A stretch of DNA of 8,990 bases, taken from Verrucomicrobiota bacterium. GTDB taxonomy: Bacteria > Verrucomicrobiota > Verrucomicrobiia > Opitutales > Opitutaceae. The notes beneath the pieces are model-generated. The model worked only from the letters and a program-made list of their open reading frames with translations, was not told where the DNA came from and searched no databases. How positions within the stretch are numbered: the first letter of the stretch is position 1; each line of letters starts with the position of its first letter. The stretch covers positions 1 to 8,990 of the forward strand of contig JAEXPQ010000258.1 of NCBI GenBank assembly GCA_023446735.1, written 5' to 3'. Below, piece by piece: positions 1-4,305 of the stretch. The translations under genes were made by a program, and so were the position numbers.

Positions 1-617
1 GTGTAGAGCTCGGTGGCCGATGGCGTTGTCGCCACGACGCGGATGCCCTTGGCACGCAGGAAGGAGTGCACCTCGTCCGTCGTCGCGATCGCCACGGGCA
101 TCGCGAAGAGCACGCCGGTCGAGGAGCGCACGACGTTGGGGTTGAAAAGATCCGTCACCGGGTCGCACACGATCACGGCGTCGACCCCGGCGGCGTCGGC
201 GCTGCGCAGGATGGTGCCGAGGTTGCCGGGCTTCTCGATCGCCTCGACGACAAGCAGGAACGGCGGGTTGGACAGCTCGAGCTCCTCGAGCTTCGTGCGC
301 CACTGCGGGATCAGGGCGAGCAGGCCATCGGGCCGTTCGCGGTAGGCGACCTTGGCGAAGGCCTCTTTCGTCAGCTCGAAGATCCGCGCGCCGGCGGCCT
401 CGGCGCGGGCGATCAGCGCGGGCTCGTTCTCGCCGAGGAACCAGTCGGGCGACACGTAGAATTCCACGGGCTTTGCGCCTTGGTCGAGCGCGCGCAGGAC
501 CTCGCGGTAACCCTCGACGATGAACACACCGGCCTCGTCGCGTTCGCGCCGCTCCCGCAGGCGGACGAGCTGCTTGATGCGCGGATTCTGGAGGCTGGTG
601 AGACGTTCGGCGGGCAT
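1..617 (-). CDS. SpoU/TrmH-family RNA 2'-O-methyltransferase, C-terminus cut by window edge
   Basis: SAM-dependent 2'-O-ribose methyltransferase of the SPOUT class, acting on rRNA or tRNA in the cytoplasm. The reading frame starts at ATG 617-615 (MPAERLTSLQNPRIKQL) and stays open for 205 codons to the left edge. Residues 5-105 look like the substrate-binding N-terminal domain of this family (LTSLQNPRIK; FIVEGYREVLRAL at 32-44). Residues 125-144 carry SpoU motif 1 (EKPGNLGTILRSADAAG, with Asn132 and Arg138), followed by a conserved segment NPNVVRSSTG at 159-168. Motifs 2 and 3, which form the SAM-binding trefoil knot, would lie in the missing ~60 residues, since family members are usually about 250-270 long. 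No convincing Shine-Dalgarno precedes the ATG. The exact RNA target cannot be told from this part. Upstream lies the repeat-filled spacer 618-930. Confidence 0.9.
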   Translation of the reverse strand, partial: MPAERLTSLQNPRIKQLVRLRERRERDEAGVFIVEGYREVLRALDQGAKPVEFYVSPDWFLGENEPALIARAEAAGARIFELTKEAFAKVAYRERPDGLLALIPQWRTKLEELELSNPPFLLVVEAIEKPGNLGTILRSADAAGVDAVIVCDPVTDLFNPNVVRSSTGVLFAMPVAIATTDEVHSFLRAKGIRVVATTPSATELY

Positions 618-693
618 GTGGCGACCGCAGGGAAGCAACCCCCGCCCGCCCGAGCAAGCCATGACCGGCGCACACGCCCCTGGCTCCGGCACC

Positions 694-824
694 ACGCCTG
701 CGGTAGGGTCGCCGCTCACCGGCGGACCGGAGCACGCCCGATCCCCACCCGACACCGGAAGATCACGCCCGGCGCCGCCGCGGCTTCTCGGTCCGCGGGC
801 GAGCCGCGCCCCTACCGCAGGCGT
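694..824. repeat. 131-bp inverted-repeat (MITE/REP-like) element with 36-bp arms
   Basis: The arms at 694-729 and 789-824 pair at 32 of 36 positions; mismatches are at 709, 713, 718 and 721. The outermost 15 bp are perfect (ACGCCTGCGGTAGGG at 694-708 against its reverse complement at 810-824). A 59-bp GC-rich centre separates the arms. There is no open frame of note inside, so it is non-autonomous if mobile. On the minus strand it sits 77 bp upstream of the methyltransferase start. I saw no clear target-site duplication. The size and terminal symmetry resemble a MITE or a large REP-type element. That it is dispersed in the genome is inference. Confidence 0.75.
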
Positions 825-840
825 TCTTCCCACACCCGCG

Positions 841-930
841 GTCCTCTGTCGTCCGTCCTCCGTCGTCAGTCCTCTGTCGTCAGTCCTCTGTCGTCCGTAC
901 TCCGTCACTCCGCAATTCGCACTCCGCAAC
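841..930. repeat. Degenerate 14-bp tandem array, about 6.4 copies
   Basis: The plus strand reads as 14-mers of consensus MGTCCTCTGTCGTC: units at 854-867, 868-881 and 882-895 are nearly identical, with a 13-bp partial unit at 841-853. The period continues in a diverged form (ACTCCGCAA at 907-915 and again at 921-929, 14 bp apart). The array abuts the stop codon of the HAD gene at 931-933. No function is evident. The 14-bp unit excludes in-frame coding selection, and the composition is low-complexity CT on this strand. Confidence 0.85.
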
Positions 931-1533
931 TCAGAGGCGTGGGCCGCGGCTGGGGACATGGACCGACTGCATCCCCGCGGCGGCGGCGGCCTGGTGGCCC
1001 GGCTCGGCGTCCTCGAACACGAGGCAACGCGCCGGCGGCACGCCCATCTTCTGTGCCGCGAGCAGGAACATGTCCGGTGCCGGCTTGCCGTGCACGACAT
1101 CCTCCGGCGTGACCACGACGGGGAACAGCGGCGCGAGTCCGGCGAGCTTGAGCGAGTGGTGCACGATGTCGCGCGGCCCGCCCGAGGCGACGGAGATCGG
1201 TTTGCCGGCGGCCGCAGCCTGCCGCGCGAACTCGACCACAGGGCGGATGTGCTTCACGTCGGCGAGCAGCTCAACGAAGAGGTTTTCCTTCAGGTGAAAC
1301 ACCTGCTCGACGTCGATCTTCAGCCCGTAGTGTTCGGCGATTAGCTGGGCCACGCGCCGCGTGGGCACGCCCCCGAGCGAATAGAACAGTTCCTCGCTGA
1401 GCGTGCCCGGCATCCCCTGACGTCGCATCGCCTCGTCCCACGCGCGGTAATGCACGGGCATCGAGTCGATGAGCGTGCCATCGCAGTCGAAGATGTAGCC
1501 GGCGAAGTCTCCCGCGGGGATGTCGAGTTGCAT
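931..1533 (-). CDS. YqaB-like HAD-superfamily (subfamily IA) phosphatase
   Basis: Cytoplasmic Mg2+-dependent HAD hydrolase of 200 residues, probably acting on a small sugar phosphate. All four HAD motifs are visible: motif I FDCDGTLIDS at 15-24 (nucleophile Asp16, acid/base Asp18), motif II Ser117 in VASGG, motif III Lys150 in HGKPAPD, and motif IV FEDAEPG at 173-179. An alpha-helical cap lies at about 25-95. The cap start (SMPVHYRAW) and the tail KPAPDMFLLAAQKMGV...CLVFEDA...AAGM resemble E. coli YqaB (188 residues, active on fructose-1-phosphate and related compounds) more than beta-phosphoglucomutase. The start was set at ATG 1533-1531, 15 codons before the nucleophile. A further in-frame ATG at 1632 would only add an Arg-rich stretch read from simple repeats. 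No clear Shine-Dalgarno is seen. The substrate is not known. Confidence 0.92.
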   Translation of the reverse strand: MQLDIPAGDFAGYIFDCDGTLIDSMPVHYRAWDEAMRRQGMPGTLSEELFYSLGGVPTRRVAQLIAEHYGLKIDVEQVFHLKENLFVELLADVKHIRPVVEFARQAAAAGKPISVASGGPRDIVHHSLKLAGLAPLFPVVVTPEDVVHGKPAPDMFLLAAQKMGVPPARCLVFEDAEPGHQAAAAAGMQSVHVPSRGPRL

Positions 1534-1585
1534 AAGCCGTGCAGCACACCGCCTCGCCCGCCCGCAGGCAAGCCCCCTCCCCCTC

Positions 1586-1627
1586 TTCCTCGTTCTCATT
1601 CTCATTCTCGTTCTCGTTCTCCTGCTC
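1586..1627. repeat. RTTCTC hexamer tandem array (about 7 units)
   Basis: The plus strand reads TTCCTC, GTTCTC, ATTCTC, ATTCTC, GTTCTC, GTTCTC, CTGCTC from 1586. It is a strict pyrimidine-biased hexamer tract, complementary to the GAGAAC tract at 1811-1840. It lies about 55 bp upstream of the HAD start codon on the minus strand. Confidence 0.85.
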
Positions 1628-1648
1628 CGCATCGGTTCGGGGTATGGG

Positions 1649-1717
1649 GTTCAGAGTTCAGAGTTCAGGGTTCAGAGTTCAGGGTTCAGGGTTTGAGTTT
1701 CGGGTTTCGGGTTTCGA
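1649..1717. repeat. Telomere-like heptamer array, GTTCAGR x6 then GTTTCGR x3
   Basis: Six perfect GTTCAGR heptamers occupy 1649-1690 (R is A, A, G, A, G, G). A 6-bp unit GTTTGA (1691-1696) and three GTTTCGR heptamers (1697-1703, 1704-1710, 1711-1717) follow. The two related unit types side by side suggest growth by slippage with sequence drift. The strand is G/T-rich, as in telomere-like repeats, but nothing else suggests a telomere. Confidence 0.88.
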
Positions 1718-1721
1718 GTAG

Positions 1722-1744
1722 CGGAAGCGTTTCGCTTCCGTTTT
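1722..1744 (+). terminator. Terminator-like hairpin with no upstream plus-strand gene
   Basis: A perfect 8-bp stem, CGGAAGCG (1722-1729) and CGCTTCCG (1733-1740), closes a TTT loop and is followed by TTTT at 1741-1744. This is the shape of an intrinsic terminator on the plus strand, with a short T-run. The flanking gene to the left is on the minus strand, so it terminates no gene visible here. It may block antisense or stray transcription, or simply be part of the repeat cluster. Confidence 0.4.
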
Positions 1745-1810
1745 GTCCCTATCGCGCTCCTCCTGCTCTTGCTCGTTCTGGAAACCACCACCACCGCCCC
1801 CCCGATCCGA

Positions 1811-1840
1811 GAGAACGAGAACGAGGAGGAGAACGAGAAC
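1811..1840. repeat. GAGAAC hexamer tandem array, inverted copy of the RTTCTC tract
   Basis: The units are GAGAAC, GAGAAC, GAGGAG, GAGAAC, GAGAAC. As the reverse complement of GTTCTC, the tract can pair with 1592-1621 over 30 bp with about four mismatches, enclosing the heptamer array and hairpin in a loop of about 190 nt. Confidence 0.85.
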
Positions 1841-1945
1841 GATTCCCGGAACCGCGCCGGCCATACGCTCGCGCCTCGACCCACCCCGCCGACGGCCCCG
1901 CGGCGAGTATCCCAACCCAAACCGCAATCCCTCCCGCGGAAACCG

Positions 1946-1989
1946 ACAGCACAGAATCCTGTCCCGATCGGGACAGAATTCTGTGCTGT
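1946..1989. repeat. 44-bp near-perfect palindrome (REP-like hairpin)
   Basis: The left arm 1946-1967 and right arm 1968-1989 are reverse complements with one mismatch (C1958 against A1977). The central 18 bp, CTGTCCCGATCGGGACAG at 1959-1976, are perfectly symmetrical with no spacer. It lies 78 bp upstream of the MFS ATG. No T-run follows on either strand, so it is not a classical terminator. Candidates are a dispersed palindromic repeat, a long operator, or an mRNA 5'-leader hairpin. Confidence 0.85.
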
Positions 1990-2015
1990 TGCGTCCCCTG
2001 TGCTCCGAAGCGGGC

Positions 2016-2031
2016 GGAGGTTCGCCGATTG
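2016..2031 (+). promoter_or_regulatory. Possible Shine-Dalgarno for an upstream TTG start of the MFS gene
   Basis: GGAGG at 2016-2020 is followed after 8 nt by TTG at 2029-2031, in frame with the MFS gene. Use of it would add 13 residues, rich in Arg, Ser and Pro, before the Met encoded at 2068. The spacing is good, but TTG starts are rare and the extra residues do not look conserved. Confidence 0.3.
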
Positions 2032-2067
2032 CGCTCCTCCCGCCCGCCGCCGACTGTGGCGCCCTCG

Positions 2068-3306
2068 ATGCGCGGTCCCACGCCCAAAGCCACCTTCCTG
2101 CCGCTGGCCACGCTCTTCCTCTTCCAGTGGTTCGCCGCCGGGCTGTGGAACGTGTCGTTCAGCAACGTGCTCAAGCACGCCGGGCTGGAGCGCTTCATCG
2201 CGCTCGCGTTCACCTGCAACGCCGTGGCCGCCTTCGTGGCGCCGTTGCTCGTCGGCTCGCTCGCCGACCGCGGGCTGCCGCCGGTGAAGCTCCTGCGCTG
2301 GCTCTACTGGCTCGCGGGGCTGTGGCTCACGCTCCTGTTCACCGCGATCGACCGCGGCTGGGGCGGCGGGGCGCTGCTGACGTTCATGCAGCTGCACTCG
2401 CTCTCGTTCAGCCCGTGCTCAAGCCTGCTCACGACCATCGCCCTCGCCTCGTTGCTCAACCCGGGCTCCGAGTTCGGCCCGATGCGGATGTGGGCCACCG
2501 TCGGCTGGATGGCCGCCGGCTGGGTCGTGAGTTGGGTGTTGGCCGCCGACAGCTCGGTGCTCTCCGGCTATGTCGCCGGCGGCACACTGGCGGCGCTCGG
2601 CTTCGCGACCTATCTGCTCCCGCCTTGGCAGGTGCCGCCCGCGGCCCGTGCGCGCAACCTCAAGGAAGTCTTCGGCCTCGATGCGCTCGCGCTGCTGCGT
2701 CACCCGGACCACCGCACGATCCTGATCACGGTCACGCTCTTCGGGATCCCGTTGGCCGCATTCTATCCCTACACACCGCTGCACCTCACCGCGCTCGGCA
2801 TCGCGCACCCCACTGCCACGATGTCGCTCGCGCAGACCACCGAGGTCGCAGGCCTGCTCGCGATGGCCGCAGTGCTGCGGCGGGTGCGGTTGAAATGGGT
2901 GATCCTGCTCGGGCTGTCGTTCGGCGTGATGCGCTACGCGCTCTTCGCCTGCGACTCCCGTTTCGCCGTGCTCGCCGGCATCACGCTGCACGGCGCCTGC
3001 TACACGTTCTTCACGATCACGGCGCAGGTCTACCTCGCCGAGCGCGTCGAGCGCACCATGCAGGCGCGCGCCCAGGCGCTCTTCGCGATGCTCACCGGCG
3101 GCCTGAGCAACCTGCTCGGCTACCTCGGCACCGGCGGGTGGTATTTTATCGTCCAGCACGACGGCGCCCCGCGCTGGACGCTGTTCTGGGGCGTGCTCTG
3201 CGCCGTCACCGTCGTGATCGCGACCTACTTCGCCTGGGCGTACCACGGCGTGGGCCACGGCTTCTGGAAACAGCCAGTGGAGCGGCCCGCTCAGCCGCGG
3301 GGCTGA
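2068..3306 (+). CDS. MFS transporter, NupG-like (nucleoside:H+ symporter family)
   Basis: Inner-membrane major facilitator of 412 residues (E. coli NupG has 418), with about 12 hydrophobic segments. Family marks: a motif-A-like loop GSLADRG at 63-69, RMWATVGW at 140-147 (NupG has RIWGTIGF), LGLDALALL-type text at 203-210, AQTTEVAGLL at 255-264, GVMRYALFA at 286-294, and RAQALFAMLTGGLSNLLG at 334-351. Glu259 lines up with NupG Glu264, but the position of NupG Asp323 appears to be Thr313, so nucleosides as substrate are uncertain. ATG 2068 has no nearby Shine-Dalgarno. In-frame GTG 2056 or TTG 2029, the latter 8 nt after a GGAGG at 2016-2020, are alternative starts. A longer upstream frame only reads repeats. 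The gene is divergent from the HAD gene and convergent with the DTW gene. Confidence 0.9.
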   Translation: MRGPTPKATFLPLATLFLFQWFAAGLWNVSFSNVLKHAGLERFIALAFTCNAVAAFVAPLLVGSLADRGLPPVKLLRWLYWLAGLWLTLLFTAIDRGWGGGALLTFMQLHSLSFSPCSSLLTTIALASLLNPGSEFGPMRMWATVGWMAAGWVVSWVLAADSSVLSGYVAGGTLAALGFATYLLPPWQVPPAARARNLKEVFGLDALALLRHPDHRTILITVTLFGIPLAAFYPYTPLHLTALGIAHPTATMSLAQTTEVAGLLAMAAVLRRVRLKWVILLGLSFGVMRYALFACDSRFAVLAGITLHGACYTFFTITAQVYLAERVERTMQARAQALFAMLTGGLSNLLGYLGTGGWYFIVQHDGAPRWTLFWGVLCAVTVVIATYFAWAYHGVGHGFWKQPVERPAQPRG

Positions 3307-3339
3307 GCCATGCTCCGGCAGTCGAGGAGCCGCTGTCGA

Positions 3340-3385
3340 GGGACCAGCGCCAAGCCCCGAGACACGGATCCGCGCTCCTGGTCCC
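3340..3385. other. Inverted repeat in the convergent spacer, weak terminator candidate
   Basis: GGGACCAG (3340-3347) and CTGGTCCC (3378-3385) form an 8-bp perfect stem across a 30-nt loop, between the convergent MFS and DTW stop codons. There is no T-run on either strand, so a role as a bidirectional terminator is only a guess from location. Confidence 0.3.
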
Positions 3386-3444
3386 CGGGGGATGCTCGGC
3401 CTTCCGGCGCTCGTCGCTCGTCGCCTCGACCCTCGGCTGACCGA

Positions 3445-4215
3445 CTACGGCTGAGCCGGCTTGAACAGCTTCAACGGCCGCGAGCTCCCCTCGCCGCGCG
3501 TCACGCGCCGTTGCTCCGGCGTGCCGTAACCGGTCTTCTTCCGCCGGTAGCCGGCCTTCGCGGGATCGCTGGCGCACTGGATCAGGAAATCCTGCATCCG
3601 CTGGAGCAGGTCGGGCAACTGCGCCGGGTCCGGATAGCGCTCGAGTCCGGCGCGCTCCAACGCGAGCAGCAGCTCGTGCGTCGCCTCCAAAGTGCAGAGA
3701 CAGCCCTCGGCCGGCTGCTGCTTGATCACGAACTTGCTCGGCGCCGCCGGCGGGAACATCAGGCGCGGCAACCGCTGCAAACTCGGGCTGAGCCGCAGCA
3801 TCTTCCGCGCGCACGACCACGTGCCATCGAGAACAAAGACCACCAGCCGCCGCGCGCCGAGCTCCTCGGCCGGCAGCCCGCCGGGCAGCGCACGCGCCGT
3901 CGGCCCCGGGTAGAGCAGCGTGGGGAAGTTCGCCGGATCGGCGATCAACTCCTGCACCCGTTCGTGCGCGTCGAACCCGATGCCCATGATCAGCTCGCTG
4001 TCGGCCAGGCACAGGTGCGTGAGCCGGCCGGTACCGGTGCGCTGCTCCTTCCACTCCTTCGGGTGGATGAGGATCACGACCTTCGTCCGCGTCGCCATCG
4101 GCCGGATGCTGCCGCACCAGCACAGCCGTTTCGGCCAGAAACAACGCCAGCACCGCTCGCCCTCCGGCGAGGCGGTCGGAGCGGACACGGGCGTTGGCGC
4201 AGGGTGGTCGGACAT
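3445..4215 (-). CDS. DTW-domain protein, probable tRNA-uridine aminocarboxypropyltransferase
   Basis: A 256-residue cytoplasmic protein of the TDD/DTW family. Known members (E. coli TapT/YfiP) transfer the 3-amino-3-carboxypropyl group of SAM to tRNA uridine, making acp3U. Four cysteines near the N-terminus, CxxC-x6-CxC at Cys22, 25, 32 and 34, look like the family's zinc site. Then come IHPKEWKEQRTGTGRL (50-65), LLYPGP (100-105), the signature DGTW at 130-133, and KQQPAEGCLCTLEA at 164-177, all in the expected order. The C-terminal tail is basic (GYRRKKTGYGTPEQRR). The start at ATG 4215 retains the zinc site; the next Met (40) would lose it. No Shine-Dalgarno is seen; instead the start is flanked by an 11-bp hairpin arm (4216-4226). 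The protease gene lies 90 bp upstream on the same strand, separated by hairpins. Confidence 0.9.
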   Translation of the reverse strand: MSDHPAPTPVSAPTASPEGERCWRCFWPKRLCWCGSIRPMATRTKVVILIHPKEWKEQRTGTGRLTHLCLADSELIMGIGFDAHERVQELIADPANFPTLLYPGPTARALPGGLPAEELGARRLVVFVLDGTWSCARKMLRLSPSLQRLPRLMFPPAAPSKFVIKQQPAEGCLCTLEATHELLLALERAGLERYPDPAQLPDLLQRMQDFLIQCASDPAKAGYRRKKTGYGTPEQRRVTRGEGSSRPLKLFKPAQP

Positions 4216-4267
4216 CGGAGCCCGCGACGCTCTCAGCCCACCCCCAGCGGAGCAAGCGCGGGCTCCG
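4216..4267 (-). promoter_or_regulatory. Hairpin in the leader of the DTW gene, directly abutting its start codon
   Basis: CGGAGCCCGCG (4216-4226) and CGCGGGCTCCG (4257-4267) are perfect 11-bp complements around a 30-nt loop. On the minus-strand transcript the 3' arm ends at the base before the AUG, covering the place where a Shine-Dalgarno would be. It may limit ribosome access. A regulatory role is inference. Confidence 0.45.
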
Positions 4268-4269
4268 CG

Positions 4270-4294
4270 CCCACCGCGCCGGGTTCGCGGTGGG
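4270..4294 (-). terminator. GC-rich hairpin 11 nt after the protease stop codon
   Basis: CCCACCGCG (4270-4278) and CGCGGTGGG (4286-4294) form a perfect 9-bp stem with a 7-nt loop just downstream of the protease stop (4306-4308). No U-run follows, so this is at best a non-canonical terminator or mRNA-end stabiliser. Confidence 0.35.
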
Positions 4295-4305
4295 GCGCCG
4301 CCCCA

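Larger units (their letters stand above)
618..930. other. 313-bp non-coding spacer holding two repeat structures
   Basis: This spacer separates two minus-strand genes, the HAD phosphatase (ends at 931) and the RNA methyltransferase (starts at 617). I see no credible gene in it. It holds a 131-bp inverted-repeat element (694-824) and a 14-bp-period tandem array (841-930), listed separately. Any promoter for the methyltransferase should lie in 618-693 or inside the inverted-repeat element, but I could not recognise -35/-10 boxes in this GC-rich DNA. Confidence 0.75.
1534..2067. other. 534-bp divergent intergenic region, repeat-rich
   Basis: This region lies between the minus-strand HAD gene and the plus-strand MFS gene and so must hold both promoters. 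It contains no credible gene; open frames across it translate simple repeats into Arg/Ser-rich or Glu/Arg-rich strings. Structures seen, in order: a pyrimidine hexamer array (1586-1627), a heptamer array (1649-1717), a hairpin with T-run (1722-1744), another CTC-rich patch (about 1755-1781), a purine hexamer array (1811-1840) and a 44-bp palindrome (1946-1989). No -35/-10 promoter could be identified with confidence. Confidence 0.8.

Noticed and set aside
841..930. CRISPR array
   Set aside because: The units are contiguous 14-mers with no spacers, and no cas gene is present.
66..1112. 348-codon plus-strand frame opposite the methyltransferase and the spacer
   Set aside because: It is antisense to a well-supported SpoU frame and runs through the inverted-repeat element and tandem array, with no motif.
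1534..1632. 33-residue N-terminal extension of the HAD protein
   Set aside because: It is an Arg-rich string read from the RTTCTC array and precedes the normal short lead-in to the HAD nucleophile motif.
1649..1717. True telomere or linear replicon end
   Set aside because: The array is internal, short, and lies between ordinary chromosomal genes.
1450..2067. N-terminal extension of the MFS frame by about 200 residues
   Set aside because: The added part overlaps the HAD gene on the other strand and translates the hexamer and heptamer repeats into Ser/Arg and Phe/Arg-rich strings. The transporter homology begins only after the ATG at 2068.
1743..3440. Long plus-strand open frame in a second frame across the MFS gene
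   Set aside because: It is a GC-rich shadow: Arg/Ala/His-rich with no hydrophobic segments or family motifs, while the MFS frame has clear homology.
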